In this document: positions 52,278-60,403 of the stretch, piece by piece
How positions within the stretch are numbered: position 1 is the first letter of the stretch
Layout: each line of letters opens with the position of its first letter
Source: Streptomyces smyrnaeus
Lineage (GTDB): Bacteria; Actinomycetota; Actinomycetes; Streptomycetales; Streptomycetaceae
Assembly: GCF_017676345.1 (NCBI RefSeq)
Contig: NZ_JAFFZM010000006.1
Coordinates: 1-64,000, forward strand
Direction: 5' to 3'
Length of the DNA stretch: 64,000 nt
Notes under the pieces: model-generated
What the model was told of the DNA's origin: nothing
Seen by the model: the letters and a program-made list of their open reading frames with translations, nothing else
Databases searched by the model: none
Translations under genes and position numbers: made by a program

Positions 52278-52505
52278 TCAGATCGCGCCGAAGCCCACCC
52301 TGCGGCCCGACGCCTCACCGATCTCCACATAGGCGATGCGGTCCGACGGGACCAGGATCTTCCGGCCGTGCTCGTCCGTGAGGCTGAGCATGCCGGAGCC
52401 CTTCTCCAGTGCAGCCGCCACCGTGCTCTCGACCTCGTCAGGAGTCTGCTTGCTCTCCATGACGATCTCGCGAGGCGCGTGCTGCACGCCGATCTTGACC
52501 TCCAC
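52278..52505 (-). CDS. DUF3107 small protein (Rv3208A-like)
   Basis: 75 aa from a GTG at 52505 with GGAGGGA 8 nt upstream. Starts (M)EVKIGVQHAPREIVMES, middle TVAAALEKGSGMLSLTDEHGRK, end ILVPSDRIAYVEIGE: a compact alpha/beta protein exactly in the DUF3107 pattern. Cytosolic, function unknown, located between the ferritin-like and TetR genes as in M. tuberculosis. Confidence 0.92.
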   Translation of the reverse strand: MEVKIGVQHAPREIVMESKQTPDEVESTVAAALEKGSGMLSLTDEHGRKILVPSDRIAYVEIGEASGRRVGFGAI

Positions 52506-52695
52506 GGCTATGTCCCTCCGACTGTCCTGGTATCCCGTGGCGACGCCCGGGATGCGATGCGCGGTCAGCCGCGCCGTACGGAGCAACCCTAGCTCTCAGC
52601 AGGGACGCAGAGGGGGCGCGGTCGCACGCCGGCAGCGAACAACCGCGCCCCCTGTGTGCTGCGCCACCGCTTCCTGCCGTAGCCGCACCGCGTCT

Positions 52696-53319
52696 CTACT
52701 GCATCGGGAACCCGGCGATGCCGCGCCAGGAGAGCGAGGAGATCAGCTTGGCCGCGGCGTCCCGCGGGATCTGCTGACCCGCGCCCAGCCAGTAGCGCGC
52801 GGTGATCTGCGCCATCCCGCACAGCCCCACGGCCAGCAGCATCGACTGCTCGGCCGGCAGCTTGGTGTCCTCGGAGATGACCTCGCTGACGGCCTCGGCG
52901 CAATCCAGGCTCACCTTGTCCACGCGCTCGCGTACCGCCGGCTCGTTGGTCAGATCGGACTCGAAGACCAGCCGGAAGGCACCGCCCTCGTTCTCCACGA
53001 AGGCGAAGTAGGCATCCATGGTCGCCGCCACCCGCTGCTTGTTGTCCGTGGTGGACTCCAAAGCCGTGCGGACGGCCTGGAGCAGCGCCTCGCAGTGCTG
53101 GTCCAACAGCGCGAGGTACAGCTCGAGCTTTCCCGGAAAGTGCTGGTAGAGCACCGGCTTGCTGACTCCGGCACGGTCGGCGATGTCGTCCATCGCCGCC
53201 GCGTGGTAGCCCTGCGCGACGAAGACCTCCTGAGCCGCGCCCAGCAGTTGGTTACGTCGCGCCCGTCGGGGCAGACGCGTGCCACGCGGGCGCGCCTCGG
53301 TCTGCTCGATGGCTGTCAC
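52696..53319 (-). CDS. TetR family regulator (Rv3208-like)
   Basis: 207 aa from a GTG at 53319 with GGGAGG 5 nt upstream; longer readings extend into non-coding DNA. N-terminal TetR helix-turn-helix: RNQLLGAAQEVFVAQGYHAAAMDDIADRAGVSKPVLYQHFPGKLELYLALLD in pattern. C-terminal ligand domain helical. Conserved in actinobacteria beside DUF3107 and DUF3152 genes. Targets unknown; an operator could lie in its own upstream region (53320-53507), where AATTTT is seen but no clear palindrome. Confidence 0.92.
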   Translation of the reverse strand: MTAIEQTEARPRGTRLPRRARRNQLLGAAQEVFVAQGYHAAAMDDIADRAGVSKPVLYQHFPGKLELYLALLDQHCEALLQAVRTALESTTDNKQRVAATMDAYFAFVENEGGAFRLVFESDLTNEPAVRERVDKVSLDCAEAVSEVISEDTKLPAEQSMLLAVGLCGMAQITARYWLGAGQQIPRDAAAKLISSLSWRGIAGFPMQ

Positions 53320-53507
53320 GCCGCCTCCCTGAATGTTTCTGAGCGCGAGCTGCGCTGCGCCGCCATCGTACTTTTCGGTAACGGGGGTGGTAGCTTCCCG
53401 GCCCACGAAATTTTCGCTCCGGTGTCCGCTTCCGTTCCCTCCGGTGTACCGGATCCGACGGCGCTTCGGCGGCACTCGTCCTCTTATCGGTACTGGATCG
53501 GTACGCG

Positions 53508-53759
53508 TCAGCGGTACTCGTCCTCGTTCAGCTCCACCACGCGGGCCTGCTCCGCCGCGTCGGCCGGATCGACCTCGTGGTAGCTGTGTCCGGTCAGCGG
53601 GTCGTCGCGTTGCACCAGCAGGTCGGCCTGCTGTTCCGCCGCGTCCGCCTCGGGGGCCTCAGGGGTCCCGGGTCCTTCCGGTTCCTCCTCATAGGCGTCA
53701 TAGGCGTCGTAGGCGTCATAGGGGTCGATGGTTTCCGGATCGGTCGGATCGACAGGCAT
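53508..53759 (-). CDS. Small acidic protein with DAY repeats
   Basis: 83 aa; ATG with AGGGGAG 6 nt upstream. Very acidic (Asp/Glu-rich), no membrane segment: DPETIDPYDAYDAYDAYEEE, then a helical Ala/Glu part and the end ARVVELNEDEYR. The N-terminal triplet repeat is encoded by four 9-bp units (53691-53726). I recall similar short proteins in other Streptomyces at this locus; function unknown. Confidence 0.75.
   Translation of the reverse strand: MPVDPTDPETIDPYDAYDAYDAYEEEPEGPGTPEAPEADAAEQQADLLVQRDDPLTGHSYHEVDPADAAEQARVVELNEDEYR
53691..53726 (-). repeat. Four 9-bp coding repeats
   Basis: Plus-strand units ATAGGCGTC, ATAGGCGTC, GTAGGCGTC, ATAGGGGTC in tandem, coding for D(A/P)Y on the minus strand; copy number may vary between strains. 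Confidence 0.8.
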
Positions 53760-53992
53760 GCCGGCTCCCCTTTCCAGGCGGGGCCCGAGTGCGCGGGCCC
53801 TACTTACGAGACTACGAGCGGGTCACCGGGGGCGCACGCCGCATGCCTCCTGCTTCCCTGCGCATGCTCTCCGGCGTTCCCCGGTGGTGGTCGCGACGGG
53901 CGAGTGCCCGTACCTCCCCTGTACACCAGTGTGCTTCTTCTTGTGACGGTGAACACGTGAGGGCGCGTGTGATCGTCTCGTAACATTGCTCC

Positions 53993-55048
53993 ATGTCCTC
54001 CACCGAGCAGCCGGGAGCCCCCGCCTCCGCGGCCCGTACCGCTGCCCCGCATCCCTCGCTCACGCGGTCCCGCGTCGGGGAGCAGGAGACGTTGCGGACG
54101 GTCTCGCTGCCCGGACTGACGCTGGCCGTACGGGGCCGGCGGGACGACGGCGAGGCCCCGGAGAAGGACAGCCGTCCGGCCGCGCTGTACGTGCACGGTC
54201 TGGGGGGCTCCTCCCTGAACTGGTCAGCGCTGATGCGGCAGCTCGCTCCCGATGTGCGCGGCGAGGCGATCGACCTGCCCGGTTTCGGTGACTCCCCGCC
54301 GCCCGACAACGGCGACTACTCGGTCTCCGGGCACGCCCGCGCCGTCATCCGCTATCTGGACTCCTGCGGCCACGCCCCGGTGCACCTGCTGGGCAACTCG
54401 CTGGGCGGCGCGGTGACGACCCGGGTGGCGGCCGTGCGGCCCGACCTGGTTCGGACACTGACGCTCGTCTCGCCCGCGCTGCCCGAGATCCCTCCGCAGC
54501 GCACCGCCTGGCCGACGGCGATGCTGGCGATACCCGGCATCGCCTCGCTGTTTTGCAGGCTGACCCGGGACTGGCCCGCCGAACGGCGTACCGGCGGCGT
54601 ACTCGGCCTCTGCTACGGCGACCCCGCGCGGGTCTCGCCCGAGGACTTCGCGGCAGCCGTCGAGGAGTACGCGCGCAGGGCTGAACTGCCGTACTTCTGG
54701 GACGCCATGGTCCGCTCCACGCGGGGCATCGTCGACGCCTACACACTGGGCGGGCAGCACGCGCTGTGGCGACAGGCCGAGCGGGTGCTGGCACCCACCC
54801 TTCTGGTCTACGGTGGGCGCGACCAACTGGTCGCCTTCCGTATGGCGCGGCGCGCTTCGGCCGCCTTCCGCGACTCCCGGCTGCTCACACTGCCGGACGC
54901 GGGCCACGTCGCCATGATGGAGTACCCCGAGATCGTCGCGGGTGCGGTTCGCGAGTTGATCGACGACGCGGACACGGCGACGCAGCGGTCGGACGACTCC
55001 GCCGCCGGTGCCGGCAGGCAGGCCCCGGCAACCCCGGAAGGTGACTAG
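53993..55048 (+). CDS. Alpha/beta hydrolase
   Basis: 351 aa; ATG start. No signal peptide. LYVHGLGGSSLNW (oxyanion), IDLPGFGDSPPP, nucleophile Ser in LLGNSLGGAV, Asp in LVYGGRDQLV and His in PDAGHVAMME. Pattern of haloalkane dehalogenase/lactonase-like serine hydrolases, cytosolic; substrate unknown. Its TAG stop overlaps the GTG start of the DUF3152 gene by 1 nt. Confidence 0.9.
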   Translation: MSSTEQPGAPASAARTAAPHPSLTRSRVGEQETLRTVSLPGLTLAVRGRRDDGEAPEKDSRPAALYVHGLGGSSLNWSALMRQLAPDVRGEAIDLPGFGDSPPPDNGDYSVSGHARAVIRYLDSCGHAPVHLLGNSLGGAVTTRVAAVRPDLVRTLTLVSPALPEIPPQRTAWPTAMLAIPGIASLFCRLTRDWPAERRTGGVLGLCYGDPARVSPEDFAAAVEEYARRAELPYFWDAMVRSTRGIVDAYTLGGQHALWRQAERVLAPTLLVYGGRDQLVAFRMARRASAAFRDSRLLTLPDAGHVAMMEYPEIVAGAVRELIDDADTATQRSDDSAAGAGRQAPATPEGD

Positions 55049-56496
55049 TGGGACGCCATAGCCGCAAGGGCAAGGCTGTAACCGGGCGCAGAGAGGAACG
55101 CTCCCAGATACCCGAGCACCCCGGCCCCGCCGCCGCTGCCCGGACGCGTCCCGGCCGCGCACCCGACGCCCCATCCGGGCCGTCGCCCGCCGCACCCCCG
55201 GAGTACGGGCGGCACCCGGGCCTTCCCGGACAGCAGGGCACCCCGGCGCACGGCGTACCGGTGTTCCCGGACGAACAGCCCGCCCGCGGCGGCCACCCGC
55301 AGCACCCGGAGGGCGGTCCCACCGCTCCCCACCGGCGTGCCACCCGCTCCGACGCCGCCGGCGGCGGGGTCGGTCAGGGGTACGGGCGCGGCCCGGGACA
55401 GGGCCCGGCCCACGGCCAGGTGCCCCGACAGCGGCAGCAGCCCGGTGGGCCGCGTCAGGAGTATCTGGACGCCTTCGAGGAGGACGTCTTCGCGGCGGGT
55501 GCCCCCGGCGCCGTCCCGCCCGGCAGGAACCCGGCAGGAGCCGCCGGCGCGGCTGTCGTACCGCCCGGGCCCACCCCGCGCCAGGAAACCGGAGAGCACC
55601 GGGACGGCGCTGCCGGCGAGCCTCCCACCGGCCCGTCGCGGACCTCGCCGGCACCGGAACCGGGCTCACGGAAGAAGGGCAGCCGCGCCCGTACCGCCAC
55701 CGGGATCGTCGCCGCTGCCATCACCACCGTGCTCGCCGTCGTCGTCGCCGCGCAGGTGGCGGGAGGCGAGCACAGTGCCGGGGACTCCGACCGGGGGCTG
55801 AAGACCGGCGAGCGCACGCCGAGCGACCCGGACGTCCCGACCGACCACGAGCGTGCCGATCGCGGGGCGCGTCCCACCCCGGGGAGCGAGCCCGACACGT
55901 ACGAGGCCAAGATGGCCCGCCAGTACCCGCTGGCCGACGACCTGAAGGGATCGGGCAGGTTCAGCCCGGTACCCGGTCACGAGAAGGGCCCGGGCAAGGG
56001 CGAGGTGGTGCGCTACCGCGTGGACATCGAGAACGGGCTGCCGCTGGACGGCAAGCTGTTCGCACAGGCGGTGCACAAGACGCTCAACGACGAGCGCAGT
56101 TGGGCGCACGGCGGCAAGCGCAGCTTCGAGCGGGTCTCCTCGGGCAAGGCCAAGTTCGTCATCACCCTGGCGAGTCCGGGCACCACCGATGTGTGGTGCG
56201 CCAAATCGGGCCTGGACACCAGCGAGGAGAAGGTCTCCTGCGACTCGGCGGCCACCGAGCGCATCATGATCAACGCCTGGCGGTGGGCGCGTGGTGCCGA
56301 GACCTACGGTCCGGACCGGATGCACGCCTACCGGCAGATGCTCGTCAACCACGAGGTGGGCCACCGGCTCGGCCACGGGCACGTGGGCTGCTCGGCCGAC
56401 GGCAAGCTCGCGCCGGTGATGATGCAGCAGACCAAGTACCTCACCACGCGCGGCAAGACCTGCCGTATCAACGCCTGGCCGTACCCCCGCGGTTAG
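55048..56496 (+). CDS. DUF3152 protein with zincin-type metalloprotease motif (Rv3207c-like)
   Basis: 482 aa; GTG start sharing one base with the previous stop. Residues 1-~205 are disordered and Pro/Gly/Arg-rich, one helix (GIVAAAITTVLAVVVAAQVAG, ~215-235) anchors it, and the C-terminal domain is outside. It contains HEVGHRLGHGH at 435-445, a full HExxHxxGxxH metzincin zinc site, and a Met-turn-like PVMMQQ downstream. So it looks like an active cell-surface metalloprotease. Two Cys in this domain may pair. Orthologue Rv3207c is uncharacterised in detail. Confidence 0.88.
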   Translation: MGRHSRKGKAVTGRREERSQIPEHPGPAAAARTRPGRAPDAPSGPSPAAPPEYGRHPGLPGQQGTPAHGVPVFPDEQPARGGHPQHPEGGPTAPHRRATRSDAAGGGVGQGYGRGPGQGPAHGQVPRQRQQPGGPRQEYLDAFEEDVFAAGAPGAVPPGRNPAGAAGAAVVPPGPTPRQETGEHRDGAAGEPPTGPSRTSPAPEPGSRKKGSRARTATGIVAAAITTVLAVVVAAQVAGGEHSAGDSDRGLKTGERTPSDPDVPTDHERADRGARPTPGSEPDTYEAKMARQYPLADDLKGSGRFSPVPGHEKGPGKGEVVRYRVDIENGLPLDGKLFAQAVHKTLNDERSWAHGGKRSFERVSSGKAKFVITLASPGTTDVWCAKSGLDTSEEKVSCDSAATERIMINAWRWARGAETYGPDRMHAYRQMLVNHEVGHRLGHGHVGCSADGKLAPVMMQQTKYLTTRGKTCRINAWPYPRG

Positions 56497-56718
56497 GGCG
56501 CGCCGCCCCGTCCGACAGCCGGTCCGGGGCGTGCAAACGCGCGACTCGCGCGAAAGTCACGGGTGTTCACCCCTTCCGGTGGCGTGACGGACAACCGTCC
56601 AGCACGCGGTGGGGGCGCACGCATAGCGTCTGGTGCGTCTTCAACGTCCTACCGCCGCGCCACGCGCCGAGCCGCGTCAGGCGCGCGACACGCCACGAGA
56701 GTGATCGGGGGTGCGCAC

Positions 56719-58803
56719 GTGCGCATCGCACTGCTTACGGAGGGTGGTTACCCCTATGTGAGGGGTGAGTCCGCGCTGTGGTGCGACCGCCTGCTGCGCG
56801 GCCTGGACGGCCACGAGTTCGCGCTGTTCGCCCTCAGCCGCAGCGCCCGGCAGGAGGAGGCCGGCTGGTGCGCCCTGCCCCCCAATGTCGCCCGGGTGCG
56901 CACCGCGCCGCTGTGGGGCCCGGGGCCCGCCACCGGGGGCGTACGCGGGCTCGCGTGCGGCTCCTACGGGCGGCGGGACAAGCGGCGCTTCCGCGAACAC
57001 TTCACGGCGCTGGCCGAAGCCGTCTGCCGCACCGAGACGGACGCCGATCCCTCCACCGGGCAGGCGGACCGTTTCGCCGCAGGCCTGTACGGGCTCGCCG
57101 AACTCGCCGCCGAGCGCGGCGGACTGGCCACCGCGCTCCGCTCCGAGAGCGCCGTGCGCATCCTGGAGTCCGTCTGCCGTGCGCCCGGCGCGCTCCCCGC
57201 CGCACACGCCGCCCAGGTACCCGATCTGCTGGCCGTGGTCGAGCGCCTGGAGCGGGCCCTGCGCCCCCTCTCACTGGACTGGTACGGGCAGCGGGGGCAG
57301 GAACCGGGGCTGTCGGCCGCCGATCTGTGCCACGCCGTCGGAGCCGGCCCCGCCGCGCTGCCCGGACTGCTGGCCAAGCGGGCGTACGGGGTGCCGCTGC
57401 TCATCACGGAGTACGGCGTGCGGCTGCGCGAGCACTACCTGACCAGCGCCGCCGGCGCCGTTGCGCGCGGGGTTGCGGGCGCCCCCGTACGCGCGCTGCT
57501 CGCCTCCTTCCAACGGCGGCTCGCCCGCGAGGCGTACGCCCAGGCGCAGTTGATCACCCCGGGAAACTCCCACGCGCGGCGCTGGCAGGAACGCTGCGGT
57601 GCCGACAGCGAGCGGCTGCGCACCGTCTATCCCGGCATGGACGCGGCTCCCTTCGAGACCGTGGGCGAGCAGACCACGCTGCTGCCGCCGCCCGACGGCG
57701 CGCGGCCCCCCGCACGGCCCACGCTGGTGTGGGTGGGCGCCGGCGGCCCGGCCAAGGACCTGGGCACGCTGCTGCACGCCTTCGCCCAGGTGCGGGCGGC
57801 GGTGCCCGAGGCCCGGCTGCGGATCGTCGAGACGGGCGGGGCGAGCGGCCGTACGGAGCCCTCGGCGCCCCCACCTGGAGGAGGCGCTTCGCGGGGCCGA
57901 CCGGGAACCCCGCACGGGCCGGCCGCCCACGACGGTGCCGCCGAGCGGGACGGTGCCTATACGGCGCACTGCCGCGCGCTCGCGGCGCGGCTCTTCCCCC
58001 ACGGATCGGCGGACGGGGCAGAACCGGTCACCTTCGAGGAGCTGGGCGGCCCTGCCGTGCCCACCCTGGCGGACGCCTATGCGCTGGGCGGAGTCGTGGT
58101 GCTCTCCAGCGTGGTGGAGGGCTTCCCGGTGTCGCTGGTGGAGGCGATGTTCTGCGGCCGGGCCACGGTCTCCACCGATGTCGGGGCCGCCCCGGAGGTC
58201 GTCGGCGGGACCGGGCTCCTCGTCCCGCCACGCGACCCCGGGGCGCTGGCTGACGCCTGCACCGCACTGCTGCGCGACCCGGCGCGCGCCGCACGGTTGG
58301 GCGCCGCCGCGCGTGCGCGGGCGCTTGAGCTGTTCACGGTGCGGCAGAACATCGAGGCGTTCCGCGGCATCTACCTGGAACTGATGTCCCGGCACCCGGT
58401 CGGCCGGGAGGGCGCCCCGGCCGAGGAGGCCCGGCCGAAGGACCAGGTGCACCCTTTCGCCCACCCCGCCGAATCCCATCTGCCGGGCCGCTGGGCAGCG
58501 GCCGCAGCGCGGCGCAGCGGCAGCGCGGCATCCAGTGGCCTGGTGAGCGGCGCTTCGAGCAGTGCCGTGAACGGCGCCGAGAGCGGTGCGCCGGGCAGCG
58601 CCGCCAACAGCCCGGAAGGGCGCCGCCCGGGCAGCCGCCCCGCTCGCCGCCCGAGCGGGACGCGGACCACCAAAGGCAGCTCCGCGTACGTACCGAGCTG
58701 GGCCCGTCCGGACCGCACGGCGCGCGAGGGCGCCGCCTCGCAGCGCCCCGCCGTCGAGCGGGCAGCCGTCGGAGCCGAACCCGGGGAGGCGACAGCACCG
58801 TGA
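56719..58803 (+). CDS. GT4 glycosyltransferase, PelF-like (DUF3492)
   Basis: 694 aa from the GTG at 56719 (GGGGGTG 5 nt upstream), giving the start (M)RIALLTEGGYPYVRGESALW, which matches the DUF3492 domain of PelF (EGTYPYVxGGVSxW). Further PelF-like ITEYGVRLREHY (~230). GT-B C-terminal domain: LVWVGAGGPAKD, and the EX7E donor site in VVEGFPVSLVEAMFCG. A low-complexity insert (~380-420, PPPGGGASRGRPGTP) interrupts this domain, and the last ~110 aa are disordered. PelF uses UDP-GalNAc/GlcNAc-type donors to polymerise Pel; donor here unknown. GTGA overlap with the next gene. Confidence 0.88.
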   Translation: MRIALLTEGGYPYVRGESALWCDRLLRGLDGHEFALFALSRSARQEEAGWCALPPNVARVRTAPLWGPGPATGGVRGLACGSYGRRDKRRFREHFTALAEAVCRTETDADPSTGQADRFAAGLYGLAELAAERGGLATALRSESAVRILESVCRAPGALPAAHAAQVPDLLAVVERLERALRPLSLDWYGQRGQEPGLSAADLCHAVGAGPAALPGLLAKRAYGVPLLITEYGVRLREHYLTSAAGAVARGVAGAPVRALLASFQRRLAREAYAQAQLITPGNSHARRWQERCGADSERLRTVYPGMDAAPFETVGEQTTLLPPPDGARPPARPTLVWVGAGGPAKDLGTLLHAFAQVRAAVPEARLRIVETGGASGRTEPSAPPPGGGASRGRPGTPHGPAAHDGAAERDGAYTAHCRALAARLFPHGSADGAEPVTFEELGGPAVPTLADAYALGGVVVLSSVVEGFPVSLVEAMFCGRATVSTDVGAAPEVVGGTGLLVPPRDPGALADACTALLRDPARAARLGAAARARALELFTVRQNIEAFRGIYLELMSRHPVGREGAPAEEARPKDQVHPFAHPAESHLPGRWAAAAARRSGSAASSGLVSGASSSAVNGAESGAPGSAANSPEGRRPGSRPARRPSGTRTTKGSSAYVPSWARPDRTAREGAASQRPAVERAAVGAEPGEATAP

Positions 58804-60218
58804 CGACCCGTCCCGCGCCCGGCGATCCCGTGCGCGTACTGCTGCGCCGGCATCGCGCGTTGTGCGAGTGCGCCGTCGATCCGCTGGAGATCGCCGCCGG
58901 CCTGGAGGCCAGCGGGATCACGGACCGGACGGCTGCCCGGTGCCGCCACCGCGATGTCTTCTCCCTCGCCGAAGAGCTGTACGCGCGCGCCCCGTACCCC
59001 GGATCGCGCGCGGCGCACACGGGGATCGCATGGAGCCCGGACAGCTCGAAGAGCCCGGAAAGCGCGAAGAACACGAGGAGCAGCAACACGGGGAGCAGCA
59101 AGAAGACAGGCGACGCGGCGACCACCGAATGCGCGGCGACCGCCGGAAGCGCGATGGACTCCGAAGGCACCGACGACGCCGGGAGCGGCGCTGTGGCGGG
59201 CAGTTGGCCCGGCATCCCGCCCACCGCGCCGGATGCCGGGTGGCCGCAGCAGTCGCGGCCCGGACCGGGACAGCGGCTGTTCTCCTGGTGCGCGACGCTC
59301 GTTCTGCCACTGCTGCCCGGACTGTTGTGCGCCGGCACGCTCGCCTGGCTCGTCGTGCTGGGCGGCAGCCCTCCGGCTGTGCGCGCCGCCCTGTGCGCTC
59401 TGGGTGCGGCTGCGGTGCTGGGCAGCGTCATCGTGGCCGTCCGCCTCGTGCCCCGCGTTCCGCGTGCTGTCGGCGGCTCCGCCTTTCCCACCACCCTTTT
59501 CCTTTCCGGCTGCTGGCTGACCGGATACGCGCTCTACGGCGACTGGCTGCTCGAACAGCTCCTGGCCGGTGGGCCGGAGCTGCTGCCGGGCGGTGCCCCG
59601 CGCCTGCCCTCGCCGGGTCTCACGTTGGGCCTCGCGCTGGCGGTCGCGCCTGCCGTCTGGTGTGCGCGCGGCTTCGCACGAGCGGCGCGGCGCAGGCTGG
59701 CGGGCAGCCGCAGTCTGGAGGAGTTCGCCGCGGGTGCCCGGCCACTGCTGGTGCTCGCCGTGTGCACCGTCGCGGTGAGCCTCCCGGTGCTCCAGTGGGC
59801 GGCCCACGCCCTCGTCGGTGGCCCTCTCGCCCTGTCCGGCGCCCCGGCCGCTCCCGGCGTACCGGGAGGCGGCCAGGAGGTGCAGGAGACCTGGCGGTCC
59901 GCCGCGGTCGGCGCGGGCGCCCTCGGCATGCTGCTGTTCGCCGCGCTGCTGCTGTCCGCGCACGGCTTCCGGCGCGCGGCCTCGGCCGGGCCGGCCGTCG
60001 CCTGCGGTCTGCAGGCCGCGGCGCTGCTGTCCGTACCGGTCGCACGGCTGCCGGGGCTGGCGGTGCTGGGCCGACCCGTCGAGGCCCTGAGCGCCCATCA
60101 GGCAGCCGCGGCCGTCCCCGTCGCCGCCTGCGGTTGCGCTGCCCTCGTTCTGTTGGCGTACGCGGCCGTCGCATTGGCCGGCGCCTCCGCACACCACCGG
60201 GAGGCGGTGCCCGCATGA
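58800..60218 (+). CDS. Polytopic membrane protein of the PelF-like locus
   Basis: 472 aa; GTG start overlapping the glycosyltransferase stop. A cytoplasmic N-terminus (~75 aa, LLRRHRALCECAVDPLEIAAGLEA..) is followed by an unusual Ser/Thr/Lys/Gly-rich low-complexity stretch (~76-150) and about eight helices from ~165 to ~465. Does not match PelG (a 12-helix flippase-like protein) or any family I know. Its position suggests a channel, anchor or exporter for the product of the glycosyltransferase. Ends with ATGA overlap onto a small ORF. Confidence 0.82.
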   Translation: MTTRPAPGDPVRVLLRRHRALCECAVDPLEIAAGLEASGITDRTAARCRHRDVFSLAEELYARAPYPGSRAAHTGIAWSPDSSKSPESAKNTRSSNTGSSKKTGDAATTECAATAGSAMDSEGTDDAGSGAVAGSWPGIPPTAPDAGWPQQSRPGPGQRLFSWCATLVLPLLPGLLCAGTLAWLVVLGGSPPAVRAALCALGAAAVLGSVIVAVRLVPRVPRAVGGSAFPTTLFLSGCWLTGYALYGDWLLEQLLAGGPELLPGGAPRLPSPGLTLGLALAVAPAVWCARGFARAARRRLAGSRSLEEFAAGARPLLVLAVCTVAVSLPVLQWAAHALVGGPLALSGAPAAPGVPGGGQEVQETWRSAAVGAGALGMLLFAALLLSAHGFRRAASAGPAVACGLQAAALLSVPVARLPGLAVLGRPVEALSAHQAAAAVPVAACGCAALVLLAYAAVALAGASAHHREAVPA

Positions 60219-60403
60219 GCGCAGGGCCGCCCCCGATCCCTCGTTCCGGCACGGGCTTATGGACCCGCCCGTGCGACATCGACAAGGAGCAAGCCCCCAT
60301 GACCCACCCGCAGTTGGCACACCGTGGCACCGCCGGGCGACGACCGCACACCAGCGTGCGGCGGCGCCGGACTTCTCTCTCGCACGGGGAGGTCGCACGA
60401 TGA
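60215..60403 (+). CDS. Small bridging ORF in the PelF-like locus
   Basis: ATG at 60215 overlaps the membrane-protein stop (ATGA) and its TGA (60401-60403) overlaps the epimerase start (ATGA): a 62-codon ORF exactly filling the gap. An internal ATG at 60299 with a strong AAGGAG site 9 nt upstream would give a 34-residue, Arg-rich product ending SLSHGEVAR. Either form may be translated; it could be a real peptide or a coupling device that carries ribosomes to the epimerase. No homologue recognised. Confidence 0.45.
   Translation: MSAGPPPIPRSGTGLWTRPCDIDKEQAPMTHPQLAHRGTAGRRPHTSVRRRRTSLSHGEVAR

Noticed and set aside
58800..60218. Membrane protein as PelG
   Set aside because: Only about eight helices, no PelG-like motifs, and a cytoplasmic N-terminal segment that does not belong to that family.
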